NCBI GenBank assembly: GCA_035610835.1
Contig: CM069448.1
Coordinates: forward strand, 5,333,607 to 5,397,606
Reading direction: 5' to 3'
From: Ophiura sarsii
Taxonomy: Eukaryota > Echinodermata > Ophiuroidea > Amphilepidida > Ophiuridae
DNA length: 64,000 nt
Position numbers and translations under genes: made by a program. Numbering within the stretch: position 1 is the first letter of the stretch; each line of letters begins with the position of its first letter. This document shows, piece after piece, positions 22,343 to 33,783 of this stretch. Below the pieces are notes generated by a model. That model was not told the origin of the DNA, made no database searches, and saw only the letters and a list, made by a program, of their open reading frames with translations.

Positions 22343-24420
22343 GTAATGTATTCAGATTCAACAACGTTATTGATACACCTGTTCCAAAAGTGGCATTATC
22401 ACGTTACGCTAAGCTAGTTAAATGCTCTCTAATAGGATTTAAAGACCAATCAACGTTATAGCTCGGCAATGCGAATGGAGCTTTAATCATGGATCATTGT
22501 TATTCCTTCTGTATCTACTATAACCATGATATCATACTATTTTTAAATCATAAGGCCAACCAAGATCGTAAAAAAATCATAACAAAAATACTCAATATTT
22601 TGTTCGGTTTTAAAAATGCAATAACTATATACCAAAATAGTCATAATTGGATAACGGTGGCATTCGATGTGGTTATTCTTTTTGCTGATAACAATATGTA
22701 TGAAGCTTTTGATTCAAACATTGGTTGTTGTCATATTCTGGTAAGCCATTATTTTAAAATATTTATTTTAATTTGAGTACTCTTTTGCTTACACACCCTG
22801 TATGTGCAATGATATGTACGGGTAACATAATTTAACCCTACCTTTAATCATCAAGTTTGAAAAGATCGCTGATATTAGCTCAAATTATTGAAGTTTCAAA
22901 AGTGGACAACATCTCAAGAACTGTTAAATCTAAATTGGACCTAACTTAAATCGGTTCGTTACAAGCCGGGTTTAGTCGCCTCGGCCGCAGGCGGCCTGCG
23001 GCTCCTTTTCTTACTAGCGCCTAGCGGCGGGCTATCCGCGTACGGTGCCTTCGGCCCCGCTTGACACTGTGAGCACGGAACAGAATCAAGTGAAGATTTA
23101 TTTACAAATAATATTTTTCGTATAGTGTATACGGTACTTGTTGTTGTAGTGTATTTTTGAGGTATCGACCGTGCTGTATTGTGGGAGTTACTAATTTTCA
23201 GCAGCCAGGTACCCTTTTTCAGATCGCTCGCGATCTAAACCCTTTTGGCAATAGTAGGTTACATTTGGTCATAATTGAAGCGATACGTTCGTTTATTATA
23301 TTTTGTTTCAAATTAAGAATCTCTCATGAAATTTTAACACCAAATGTAGCGACATGATTGCACCAACGAAGGTCCCACCTTACCCGTATGGTAAGCCGTC
23401 AATGTCGGAAGGTAGGGGGAGGGGGAGCTGTTGCCATCTTACAATATCTGAAACACGCTATTTTCAAGATTTCTTAAAAAAACTTTCTAGTCTTGAATCG
23501 TATTAAGTATATGTTAGAAACATCATTTACAACGGCATTTTGAAGCCGGCCATGTTCATTAAGTGATAATGACGTCATGCGTGGGATGTTTGTACTTCTC
23601 CTGGCATGTAGGGGAAAAAAGAAGACATCTAGCTAACCTATGGTAACAACATAAGCACACTCTGCATCTCTGTTTGAATTTTATTAGGGACCCCCCCCCC
23701 CCTTCCCCGTAGTAAACTACATAAAAGGCTGAGTAGGACGAGGGTTTTGATCACCGAAAAGTCGGTAATACATATATATTATGAGACACCCGGTAAATAT
23801 GTATCTACACATCGCTGTGCAAACATTAAGGAAACAAAACTGTTGACTGTAACTCAATGTTAACGTGTTCGCAAAGATCCCGAAGAACGGTTGGCTATAC
23901 CCGCACCTTTATACATCTTCTCTTTGTCGGTGTAACGCTGTAACAACCCATCATTGGACTCATTCATTGATTTATTCTCGTGACTTCCGTTGGACGCTTA
24001 TGAAAGCTTTTCAGCCACGTATCTGCCTTTCATACTGTTGTACACTTACAATGTGATTTAAATTCCGTGATATAATTTCGTAGGTTTAAGTCTTCAAGTG
24101 AACTCAAAGCACACCATGTACTGATTTGTTTGTTGATCGTCCCCCATCGAGATTCTTTCTCAATGTGTGTAATATGCAGTGGCGTCGTTCATCAAAATGT
24201 TAGAACTATAAACCTTTTAGATGTAGAGAAAACGACAAAGTGATTAAGGCGAAAAAACCCACCCATGCATGTTCTACGGGTAAACGGACCTCTCAGGGAG
24301 AGTCAGTCGGTCGGGCGTTGTTTCTTCTTCTTTTTTTCTTTCCCCAACATTGTTGCGAACATGTAGGAATTTCGACGTTTGTTGAAATCTAAAAATAAAA
24401 TATATCAATTCAACATGTTT
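22343..24420. other. Unassigned stretch with a GC-rich island
   Basis: No gene is recognised. 22975-23065 is locally GC-rich and contains the palindrome gccgcaggcggcctgcggc at 22984-23002. There is a C run at about 23691-23702. The 95-codon forward frame at 22489-22776 shows no known motif; its codons are AT-rich like the background. Confidence 0.5.
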
Positions 24421-24479
24421 TCAACATTCAGGTTTTTTCAAACAATTTCGGAAACGATTATTATTAATAATATTTTTTC

Positions 24480-24953
24480 CAAATTCGAAATAGATGGGTT
24501 GGTCGGGGTCTTGGGGGTGTTTTAGTGTGTGTATACGTCTCTTAATGGACCTAATGCTAGGATGCATTAGAAACGGAAGACCACGGCGGAATAGATATAT
24601 CGGATGCAGGCTAAGGTGCGTGTTGGTAATCATGTTCACCTTTCCATTGAAGCAGTATTTGCAGAAAACACAAACAATTCCGGATTCCAACATTTAAGTA
24701 CATAGATGTGTTTATTTTTCATCCCGTGTGAGTCATTATATGAATTAAGAAGAGTAGCTAAATACATTTGGTTATGATGTTCATATCAACCCACAGTAAG
24801 TATCTTGTTTTCATTATTGTGTATAAAACTAGCCGAGGAGATAGTAGATTAGCTGTAGAGAATACAATAATAGTCGTGTGAAGTGAACGACGTTGGGACA
24901 TCATGTCCTCATCGGGTTTATCAAAGTGGTAGAAACTACAAACAAACAATAAC
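24480..24953. repeat. Dispersed repeat family R1, uninterrupted copy
   Basis: Inverted copy of 11096-11875 without the 280 bp insert. It ends abruptly at both sides. Open frames on both strands (90 codons reverse, 67 forward) are parallel to those of the other copy but have no recognisable domain. Confidence 0.85.
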
Positions 24954-25003
24954 AGGAAACAGAATATAAAATGTAGGCCTACATGCAGAAAAGTAAAAAT
25001 ATA

Positions 25004-25473
25004 TGGGCCGTATTCTCGTACGTATTTATATAAACTCGGTTTTAATTTTGAATTTTAGACATATGTATTTTAACTAAGCGCAACGTTGTTACGCTTAAAC
25101 ACGCGTCTTACTCACTGAAAAATGTCGAACTTTAAACATAGGTATGGGGTAGTTTAACGCGCGTTTGATAAAACTCTTACATCAACTGTATGCCTTGAAT
25201 ATTACTCAACCGTGGGCGGTGCAAGCTAACGTGCCGATCTGGTAGTCTTATAGATACACGTGCATTTGAGGAATTCAGACGATTTACATAGTAACCCATT
25301 TGGGCCACAGTAAATTGAATATCTGTATAGTGAACGCACGAAAATCGCAGAGTTTTAAAAGTAGGTTTCGTTAAACACGCGGTTTAAAAGATGTACTCGC
25401 GTCTAATTTAGACACAAATCAAGTCAGTCCCAGTTTTAAGCTAAATGAGCGTTTAGTGCATGAATACGGCCCA
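25004..25473. mobile_element. 470 bp TIR element with TGGGCCGTATTC ends
   Basis: The left end TGGGCCGTATTC (25004-25015) is complemented by gaatacggccca (about 25462-25473), with TA on both outer sides. Inner parts also mirror each other loosely (aaacacgcg, ttaacgcgcg). No coding capacity. The superfamily is undetermined. Confidence 0.65.
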
Positions 25474-25889
25474 TAATAGCTGGTAATATTTTGATACACT
25501 TCCCTTATATTAAATTATTGAACTCATGTCAAAATGTTAGACCTTTACAATGGAATACAATACAATATACTATGCGCCTATACGCGGTTTCGTCCTACTG
25601 AGCCTTTTTGTGTAACACGGTTTACTAGGCCTATGTCATTACAATTTGTTAAATTTAATTTAATTGCATTTCCATACATACCAAAAAAGTATAAACATCC
25701 AACGCATGACGTTACAAGGACGTGATAAACATGGCCGACCTCATACAATACCGTTGTACGGTTGTACAGTGAAATATTGGCCAACATTTAAGTTTAGCCA
25801 ACCAGTTCAAAATATCGGTATTTCAACAGGTTTTTTGGCTTACAAGAGAGGGAAATGATAATAATATATGAATCAAGACTATTGTACTA
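25474..25889. other. Unassigned stretch
   Basis: No gene or repeat is recognised. Confidence 0.45.
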
Positions 25890-25893
25890 TTAA

Positions 25894-26147
25894 CCCTAAC
25901 ACTCTTGAGTACTACGAAGCGGTGTGCTTGTGTCACCCGGCTCGGCAGTTTTTCGATGAAATAATGGCCCCAGGGTACATGCAGGGGGGAATATACTCCC
26001 ATGCATGTATGGATTCCCCCCCCCCCCCCCCCCCGTGGCCTAGCGGTAGATCGTCTGCCTCTGAACCCAGAGGTCCGGGGCACTTTTTCCCCTCGCTATT
26101 TGGCCGCGAACAATTTTTTTTGGAAAAGGTGCCTCGGGGGTTAGGGT
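25894..26147 (+). mobile_element. TTAA-flanked tRNA-like element, family T2, copy 1
   Basis: Preceded by TTAA (25890-25893), begins ccctaacactcttgagtac and ends at gttaggg, followed by ttat instead of TTAA. It contains the A box tggcctagcgg at 26036-26046, but the B box is lost by a deletion after agaggtccgggg. A C run of 16 or more precedes the A box. Followed by a T-rich stretch to 26206. Confidence 0.75.
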
Positions 26148-26210
26148 TATGGAGCGATTTTTTTCACTTTTTTTCTTTTTTCATTTTTTTTCTAATTTTG
26201 GTCTCATTAA

Positions 26211-26483
26211 CCCTAACATTCTTGAGTACTACGAATCACTACGATGCGGTGTGCTTGTGTCACCCGGCTCGGCAGTTTTTCGATGAAATAATGGCCCCAG
26301 GGTACATACAGGGAGGAATATACTCCCCCGTGTATGGATTCCCCCCCGTGGCCTAGTGGTAGATCGTCTGCCTCTGAACCCAGAGGTCCGGGATTCAAGT
26401 CCCGGGGGAGTGGGGGCACTTTTCCCCCTCGCTATTTGGCCGCGAAAAAAAATTCTTTGGAAAAGGTGCCTCGGGGGTCAGGG
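26211..26483 (+). mobile_element. TTAA-flanked tRNA-like element, family T2, copy 2
   Basis: 273 bp between TTAA (26207-26210) and TTAA (26484-26487). Ends ccctaac and gtcaggg. Contains a tRNA-like module with A box tggcctagtgg (26349-26359) and B box gggattcaagtccc (26390-26403); the anticodon arm cctct/agagg has a 6-base loop, so it is not a functional tRNA. The 5' part (gtgtcacccggctcggcag) is unrelated to tRNA. This is the most complete member of the TTAA plus Pol III box design in the window. Confidence 0.8.
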
Positions 26484-26619
26484 TTAAGATATTTTTCAAA
26501 ATGGCGTATTGATGGTATCAGGTAATCATAACATCAATCTTGCATGTGACAAGTGTACGTCGGATATGTCTCATTTTGCTGAAAACATGTAATACTAATT
26601 TTTCCTGTTGCTGTATTAC

Positions 26620-27279
26620 CCCGGGGTGCTCAGTGGTCATTACAAGAGGGGTATCATGCGTGTCCAAGAAATCACGTAATTAGGGTAGTTTTTCAAGCTG
26701 GGGCATGTTACGTACGTAACGTGAATAGGGTATCAAAACAAGCCAAATTAAGAAAAAGGGTATACTTTTTAAATCATTGTCTTTCGTATTTAGGGTCCCT
26801 ATTTGCTCCATGAGGATTATAAATAGCCATGATTTATGATATATTTCTCAAATTGTATCCTTCGCAAGTGATATGATAAATCAGCTCGGCATTTGTTTTA
26901 TAATACTTTTAGCTTACATACATACATACTGTACACAGTGCCCTACCTCGGGTATTAACAGTACAGTGCCCCTGAAACCTAACAGGGAAGGGAAAGGGGG
27001 TTAGAAATGTGTCATACGTGGTAAGAGGTTTAAATTAGACAAATTACTTGCTTAGGGTATCAAAATATTTTGAGTACTTGTTTAGGGTATCAAAGTATTT
27101 TGAGTACTTGTTTAGGGTATTGGAAATACTGATATTACTTGCTTAGGGTATGTAAAATACTGTGCCATCATGTTTAGGGGTGCTTTTTCACATTAACATG
27201 ATTACGTATTTAGGGTACTTTTTGAAAGTCCTTGGACGCGCATGATACCCCCCTTGTAATGACCACTGAGCACCCCGGG
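26620..27279. mobile_element. 660 bp MITE with 49 bp TIR and 8 bp target duplication
   Basis: The ends CCCGGGGTGCTCAGTGGTCA are repeated inverted, with the arms matching for about 49 bases with two mismatches. Target duplication tgtattac at 26612-26619 and 27280-27287. The inside has four or five repeats of cttagggtatcaaaatattt and similar. No coding capacity. Strong TIR identity suggests recent activity. The 8 bp duplication is compatible with hAT, P or Merlin; the CCCGGGG terminus is not typical of any of them. Confidence 0.9.
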
Positions 27280-27287
27280 TGTATTAC

Positions 27288-28220
27288 TTAAATAAACACT
27301 TGATAGACATATTCATTTGCGTTATACCTCACCTAAGATCTATGCATCCATCACTAACTAAATTCATAACGCTTACTGATCCTCTTGACAGCCGCTTGGG
27401 TAAATACAGTATGCATAGTCAAATGGTCAATGGACACGTTATAAACAAAAACTAAAACACGTCTTATTATCATGTTGGATATGGACTCTTAAATGTTAAG
27501 AATACAAATTGTTTGGAATAATCCGGAGCGTAGTGAACGAAAATCTCCTCCAGAAATTCAGAATATTGGAACAAATAAAAGATTCAACATGAGTATAGTG
27601 CTTAATATACCATGTATACTGGCAAGCTTCACGAGGCACATTTGTCGACCGCTGGCACGGCAATGACGCATTTCATTTTGTTGAATATATTTAGTTTATG
27701 TTTGCAATTAGGCTAACTGATTTCAAACTGGTTATGAAGACTAATACGAAAAGAATAGCCTATATTTCAATGATTAAATTCCCGGATTAAAGTGTATTAA
27801 ATGGATATTCTTCTTAATTTAGTGCACATTTTACAAGTGGCGTAACTGGCTCTTTGCTTAGCAGGCATGTAGGGGGGTGTGTGTGTGGGGGGAGGGGGCG
27901 CAAAGGGAGGAATATTTTATTTCAGGGGGCGGGTAAGCATATAATATTCAGGTGGGTCTATATTGATATACCGTATTATTGATATGTGACTAGCTTCTAC
28001 TTCCATGTTATCAGTATGAAGGGTGTATAGGATGCCCTAAAGAAATATGTAGGCGCCTGAGCATGAGGTTTGTTTGAAAAGATTGAACAATTTGTTTGTA
28101 AAGCTTGTCATCAAAACAGATTGCGCATCTTGATCATTAATGTTATGTACAAACAGTTCTTGACCAGGTGGTTTTGTATAAGTTAACTAAAATTAATAAT
28201 CGGTCCAAAAATCTGAGATA
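27288..28220. other. Unassigned stretch with one hAT-like end
   Basis: No gene is recognised. At about 27838 the sequence agtggcgtaactgg followed by G-rich sequence resembles the end of the element at 36732, but no second end is found. Confidence 0.45.
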
Positions 28221-28221
28221 T

Positions 28222-28440
28222 ACGAGGGTCATTCAATAAGTTCCACCTGCTCCCTCATAACATTGCTAATAATAATGTCAGCCTCATGACATTTTTCATG
28301 GTTATGTCTCTGAATTATGGCTACACATTATTATAAATGATAATTGATGCGTTACTTTTGATTGTTCTGATGTGGTCAAATCCAGAGAGAGATTTTGAAC
28401 AACGGAAACCAGAAGATTACCCTCAAAATAAATACATGTT
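28222..28440 (+). mobile_element. Possible mariner 5' end
   Basis: acgagggtcattcaataag at 28222-28240 follows TA and resembles the termini of mariner elements. About 150 bases later one frame reads DFEQRK, reminiscent of a mariner transposase start, then soon ends. No second terminus is seen. Confidence 0.35.
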
Positions 28441-28554
28441 TTTAGTTTTTTTATCCGTATTATATGGTTAGATATAAGAACACCATTCTAAAACTGAAAA
28501 TGGAAAACAATGGCTGATATCTAAAAATACGGAATACAATAAGGTTGAGAAATA

Positions 28555-29035
28555 TTATAATTATAATAATGATAATAATAAATACGCATTTATAATGCGC
28601 CGTTAATCTAGAAACAAGTTCTAATCCAAGGCGCAATAAACAAACAAGAAAAACAATACAGTAAAGTAGAAATCACAGGAAAAACATGATCTGTAACAAT
28701 CTTGCGCTGGAAAAAAACCCAACCAAAAATATGACCAAAAACAATTATATACAATTACAAATTGAATATGAAAAACAATAACAATAGCATGGCAAACAAA
28801 ATGTCAAAATCAAAACAGTTGAAAGTAGCAGTCATAAGTAGCATTGAATAAGAATGTTTTGAGTCCTGATTTAAACCGATGGAGAGTATTTGACTGACGA
28901 ACATCGATTGGTAAAGAGTTCCAACAAGTTTTGGAGCAACGGTAGAAAAAGCACGATCTCCGAAAGAGGATGTTGTTAGTGGAACTGACAGTAAGCACTT
29001 CTCTGACCTCTGACCTCTTCTCTGAACAAAAAACA
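28555..29035 (-). pseudogene. L2/CR1-type non-LTR retrotransposon 3' end
   Basis: On the reverse strand two overlapping frames read FGDRAFSTVAPKL and, after a one-base shift, WNSLPIDVRQSNTLHRFKSG followed by LKTFLF. This is the conserved C-terminal tail of the reverse transcriptase of L2/CR1-like elements. It is followed by a short 3' untranslated region with ttggattagaacttg and ggcgcattataaatgcg and ends in AAT/ATT simple repeats at about 28555-28582, the typical tail. Everything upstream (endonuclease, RT palm) is missing, as in 5'-truncated insertions. Confidence 0.8.
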
Positions 29036-29107
29036 TATTTTCATACATATTATTCATGATATACCATACAATATTTGAATTTTAGACGGTATTTTAAACA
29101 ATACATT

Positions 29108-29375
29108 GACATATCCTAAAATCATCATCGGAATCTCAAAGGCAGTTTTTCAGTTGAAAGCCATTTTCTTGGTTAAAAGTGGCCAAAGTGGGATTCGCAC
29201 TCTTGTTACTGAATTTATCATATCTCGGTAGTTCGGTGGTGAAATTCAATGGGATAAAGTGTATTTGATAGAGGACTAATAGGGCTTACCAACAGTTTGA
29301 CATGGGATGCATTTTTAATTAATTTTCTAACTCATGTTGCACTTTTCTGAGACACCCTGTATTAAATTGATCTGA
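29108..29375. repeat. Dispersed repeat D, copy 1
   Basis: Inverted match to 55180-55382: shared parts are atcatcatcggaatc, cagttgaaag, gtgggattcgca and gcatttttaattaattttct. One edge ends with gacaccctgta, the ACAGGGTG-type terminus seen across the window. No gene. The stretch 29376-29780 that follows holds nothing I recognise. Confidence 0.75.
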
Positions 29376-29782
29376 ACGACTACATTGGGAACCAGAACTT
29401 GTTGTTCCGGGCACGCATGAGTAAAATGGATTCCCTCTATATTCATCGTGGGACGTTTTGGAAATACTAATAACTTTCACAGCGTTTTTGAAATGACAGT
29501 ATTGTTTATGCAACAACCGGTTCGTTAAACATTACTTTTCCATGCGTGGTATAATATTACCCGACTTCCACCGTGGTTATAGAATAGAGTGATTTGGTGC
29601 AATAATTACCATTCGCAATTCTCAGCAGCACTCGACCTGTGTTTTATTGTCATGGTGTATACCCCCAAATGTTATTAGCGTGGTAATCTGACACTTATTT
29701 TATTCTTTTCCGGAACTGTTAATATAGCATCAGCAGATTTTGAACGCCTCAGAAAAACAAATCTCTTTTGCATAGACCGTAG

Positions 29783-29912
29783 AGTGGGGGGGGGGGGGCC
29801 CGACGGGCCCGCCCCCCCCCCCCCTACCAAAAAAAAAAAAAAAAAAGGAAAAGAAAAAAAAAGGAAAAAAGAAAAGAAAAAAAAAAGAGAGGAAGAAGAG
29901 GGGGGGGGGGGG
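29783..29912. repeat. Low-complexity G/C run and polypurine tract
   Basis: A G run and a C run with gggcccgacgggcccg between them form a GC palindrome, followed by about 75 bases made only of A and G. It could adopt triplex or quadruplex structure; run lengths are doubtful. Confidence 0.85.
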
Positions 29913-29920
29913 ACATCACC

Positions 29921-30900
29921 CCTCAGACTCCCTCCTGTTCGAGCTTTCAAATCATCTATACTTAAATCAAAAATATATCAGTATAATATGCTCAACTTCT
30001 TTCGTGCATTGATAAAAAAAACAAAATATTTATTGGAAATGAAGAGGTGGCTTTTTGATAAAATGTTGGTCAAAAGTATACACCAGGTCGCACCAAATGA
30101 GTTCGAAAATTGAAACGTTTTCTACTTCTGAGGGGGGCACTCCCCCCCCCCCCCCCCCCCCCCTCAGACTCCCTCCTGTTCGACCTTTCATATCATCTAT
30201 ACTTAAATCAAAAATATATCAGTATAATATGCTCAACTTCTTTCGTGCATTGATAAAAAAACAAAATATTTATTGGAAATGAAGAGGTGGCTTTTTGGAT
30301 AAAATGTTGGTCAAAAGTATACACCAGATCGCACCAAATGAGTTCGAAAATTGAAAAAAAAATTCTACTTCGGAGGGGGGCACTTCCCCCCTCAGACTCC
30401 CCCCTGTTCGACCTTTCAAATCATCTATACTTAAATCAAAAATATATCAATATAATATGCTCAACTTCTTTCGTGCATTGATAAAAAAACAAAATATTTA
30501 GTGGAAATGAAGAGGTGGCTTTTTGATAAAATGTTGGTCAAAAGTATACACCAGATCGCACCAAATGAGTTCGAAAATTGAAGAAAAAAATCTACTTCTG
30601 AGGGGGGCACTTCCCCCCTCAGACTCCCCCCTGTTCGACCTTTCAAATCATCTATACTTAAATCAAAAATATATCAGTATAATATGCTCAACTTCTTTTG
30701 TGCATTGATAAAAAAACAAAATATTTATTGGAAATGAAGAGGTGGCTTTTTGATAAAATGTTGGTCAAAAGTATACACCAGATCGCACCAAATGAGTTCG
30801 GAAATTGAAAATGTTTCTACTTCTGAGGGGGCCACATCCCCCCCTCAGACACCCCCCTGTCCGAGCAGAGCTCGGAGGGCGGTGCTGCGCACCGCTTGGA
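29921..30900 (+). repeat. Four tandem units of about 230 bp
   Basis: Units start at 29921, 30162, 30390 and 30617 (241, 228, 227 and 226 bp), each beginning cctcagactccc and holding tttcaaatcatctatactt and gagttcgaaaattgaa; a fifth start at 30843 diverges after about 30 bases. The units differ mainly in the length of a C run at the junction. Small forward frames recur in each unit (MIKCWSKVYTRSHQMSSKIE) but drift and stop, so they are repeat translations and not genes. Confidence 0.92.
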
Positions 30901-30939
30901 TGGTAGCGGCAAAAATTAATTTTTTTGGGCCCCCCCCCT

Positions 30940-30963
30940 AAAATTTTCCTGGATCCGCCACTG
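30940..30963. mobile_element. One hAT-like terminus
   Basis: aaattttcctggatccgcca followed by ctg is the complement of CAGTGGCGGATCCAGG, resembling a hAT-type end. The matching opposite end is not seen near 29.7 kb, so the 230 bp array may be the inside of an element that has lost its left end. Confidence 0.5.
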
Positions 30964-30970
30964 ACCTCAT

Positions 30971-31102
30971 GGATTATGAACCAATACTAAACATGTTTGT
31001 ACTTATTTTAATGCATTTCTCATGGTGATTTCAAATATGGTAATGCAATTTAATAATTTGTGACGTTTTGAAACATTTTGACTGCCGCGTGGAAAGTGTT
31101 AA
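30971..31102 (-). repeat. Dispersed repeat with TTAACACTTTCC end, inverted copy
   Basis: Inverted relative of 3152-3311 and 7587-7746; it ends in ttaa at 31099-31102. Diverged by scattered substitutions and lacking the small hairpin. Confidence 0.7.
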
Positions 31103-31620
31103 GGGTTCTATATGGAGGGTATAATATTTATCCGAACTGTTGTTGATTGAATAGTGATTGCATCTATATTTGAATACAATTACGCAAAGAGTCTTTGAAA
31201 CTCTGCTGCCAAAAAATATGTAGGCCTATATACCAATGTTTATAAGTTAAGTGTCATAAAAGATAAGTCATGGCACGCGTTGTGAATATTTACATTTTTT
31301 GGGTGCAACAAACGATCGCTCAATATTACAGTGGAAGGTTAATGGGTCAAAAATGGCACGACCCCGTAGGGGATTGCTACTATGAGCATATCAACATGCA
31401 TTGATTTTCTAATGTTCTAGAAACAAAACATATGCCTGTATTGACTTGAGTTATTCATACACAATCAAAATGTATATTTCTGTGCATACTTTTAACCTCT
31501 TTAATACGAATACAAACATATTTCTGTGCATACTTTTTACCTCTTTAATACTAATACAAACGTGTTTAACAAGTATTATTGGCTCATACTAAACGCTTTG
31601 TCAACGGATCATAGACTTAT
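31103..31620. repeat. Stretch with single-arm relative of the 20.4 kb fold-back
   Basis: 31345-31440 matches one arm of the fold-back at 20440-20640 in inverted orientation. A 49 bp tandem duplication (tatttctgtgcatactttt) follows at about 31472-31562. No gene. Confidence 0.65.
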
Positions 31621-31626
31621 TAACTA

Positions 31627-33398
31627 TACAGGGTGTATAAAAAAACCCGCAACACTTTTTGCTAAGAGCAGTGCGATTACGACTAATCACATATCGCCCT
31701 GAAACTTAAATATTCTGTTAAGACTACTTCTTGGCTATCAAATAGTAAAATTACAATCAATTATGAATTGGCTGAGATACTCAGGATATAAGTAGGGAAG
31801 TGCAAAACACGTTTTACATCGTCTATCCTGTATTCCTGATTTTCTTGTCAGGTCAATATCAGCAAAACACTTTAATAACCCACTGTACTTAATTAATGTG
31901 AAATAAACTCATCATTCTGAGAAGAATATGTCATGTTAAAGATAAAATCTGGCTACAATTGCTATTTCAGTATCATCAAATAAAAACTGAGCACATTTGC
32001 AATACATTAGTTGATAGTTGATGACAGAGCTTGAAAATCCAAATAACAAATTCTATTGATGCAAATCCCTTCCCCTCTTTCTCTCTTAAATGTAAGTAAT
32101 AAAATAAAAAGTAGGGTACAATATTCAAAATATGAACAAATGAAGTAGTCCAGTAAAGGTATGAATTGTTTTGTATGAATCATTCATTGTGAGTTTGTGA
32201 TGGTGACATTATGGTGCAGCTTGACCTTCAAAATGCTGTCTTTGTTTCAAGACGCATCGACGAGCACATTCCCGCATTAGAAGCACTCCACATGTCATCC
32301 TTGTGCGCCTTATTCCCTAAACAGCGTTGGTGATTCAATTTTGGACTCAATTTTCGATACGATGTTCCCTAGAAATGTGATGCTTATATAACCCCATACT
32401 AAATATATCTTTATCAACGACTTTGCCAAAACTATAATAGTCTAGTGTAGCATAGTGGCCACGCTCTAGCGCTCCCTCGTAGGAATCCAGGTTTCAATAC
32501 CTCAACCAACCATTTTTTCTTCTTGGTTTGTTTCTTATTTTTCTCTCTGTGTCTCCAATTTATCTTCTTCTTTTTTTAACGTTTTATTTTTATTATTTAA
32601 AAAAAAAAAAGTTTTATTATTTTACTTGGGGGGGGGGGGGGGGCTTTGTTATTTATTTGACCTATTATTATTTTATCACTTTTAAAAAAAGAAGAGCTTA
32701 GTTCCAAAGCACATTTCCAATAAATTAGTTGATAGTTGATGACAGAGCTTGAAAATCCAAATTACAAAGTCTATTGATGCAAATCCCATCCCCTCTTTCT
32801 CTCTTAAATGTAAGTAATAAAATAAAAAGTAGGGTACAATATTCAAAATATGAACAACTGAAGTAGTCCAGTAAAGGTATGAATTGTTTTGTATGAACCA
32901 TTCATTGTTAGTTTATGATGGTGACATTATGGTGCAGCTTGACCTTCAAAATGCTGTCCTTGTTTCAAGACGCATCGACGAGCACAAGCACAACTCCACA
33001 TGTCATCCTTGTGCGCCTTATCCCCTAAACAGCGTTGGTGATGTAGTTCCTCAGATCTCGGAGATTAGTTCGTGGTGTGTCTGGAAGACTTGAGACTTAA
33101 CATAACCCCCAAAGAAAAAGGCTAATGGTGTAAGGTCTAGAGAGCGAGCAGGCCTCTCCGTTGCATGTCCAAGACCAACAACTCTGTCTATAGGACGAAA
33201 GATGTAAATCGTGTTTTGCACTTGTCTACTTATATCTTTAATATCTCAGCGATTTCATAATCGTTATCGCTGTAATTTGACTATGTGATAGCCAAGAAGT
33301 AGTCCTAACAGAATCTCTAAGTTTTAGGGCGCAATGAGATTTGCCGTAATCGTAGAGCTCTCGGCAAAAAGTGTGGCGGTTTTTTGATACACTCTGTA
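31627..33398. mobile_element. Long-TIR family X element (TACAGGGTGTATAAAAAAA), copy 1
   Basis: 1772 bp. About 210 bases at each end are inverted copies (left 31627-31840, right about 33190-33398), including caacactttttg, gtgcaaaacacg and gtagggaagtgcaaa or their complements. TA precedes the left end; the right flank is CA. The inside holds a direct duplication (about 31980-32334 and 32705-33055) on either side of a tRNA-derived SINE. No transposase frame. TA target and TACAG-type ends point to Tc1/mariner, with low certainty. Confidence 0.75.
32371..32620 (+). mobile_element. tRNA-derived SINE S1, copy 1
   Basis: A box tagcatagtgg at 32448-32458 and B box ggtttcaatacc at 32490-32501, preceded by about 75 bases (agaaatgtgatgctta on) and followed by a T-rich tail. 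It matches 34144-34390. It lies between the two direct repeats inside family X copy 1 and is followed by a G run of about 15 bases. Confidence 0.75.
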
Positions 33399-33716
33399 CA
33401 CAAACCTAATACACTACATTCACATAGTAATGAGGGGTATCGACAAGTTTTTGAAATAAACCATAAGTGAAGTAGCCAGAAACTTTTTTTTGATATGTGG
33501 CCCTTAGGGTCCATATCCAAACTCTCAGTGCTTTTAAAGCATTTTTCTAGCGATTTAAAAGCGCTTTTCCAACGGTATTTCGTTCTATTGTTAAAAGCAT
33601 CGGAAAAAGATCGGTGATTAACTAGAAACCTCTCTACTTATCTGGCGTTAACAATATAACTATTGTAGTACTCTCGATGGCTGCATTAGTGAAGCAGACA
33701 GATCAAAGGCGCAAGG
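33399..33716. other. Unassigned stretch
   Basis: No gene or repeat is recognised. Confidence 0.45.
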
Positions 33717-33783
33717 AAGGTTGTGTTATATTCTTTAAGAAATACTATATTATAGTATTTCTTAAAGAATATAACACAACCTT
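33717..33783. repeat. Perfect 67 bp palindrome
   Basis: The 33-base arms (aaggttgtgttata... and ...tataacacaacctt) are exact complements with a single T between them. No target duplication is visible. Such a loop-free palindrome is hard to keep in cloned DNA; it is either a small fold-back or a sequencing fold-back artefact. Confidence 0.9.

Noticed and set aside
25868..26356. 162-codon forward open frame, the longest in the window
   Set aside because: It runs through two tandem copies of a tRNA-like repeat; the same peptide segment (AVCLCHPARQFFDEIMAPGY) appears twice only because the DNA is duplicated.
26344..26406. Functional tRNA gene in T2
   Set aside because: The anticodon loop has six bases and no acceptor stem is formed; the second copy lacks the B box.
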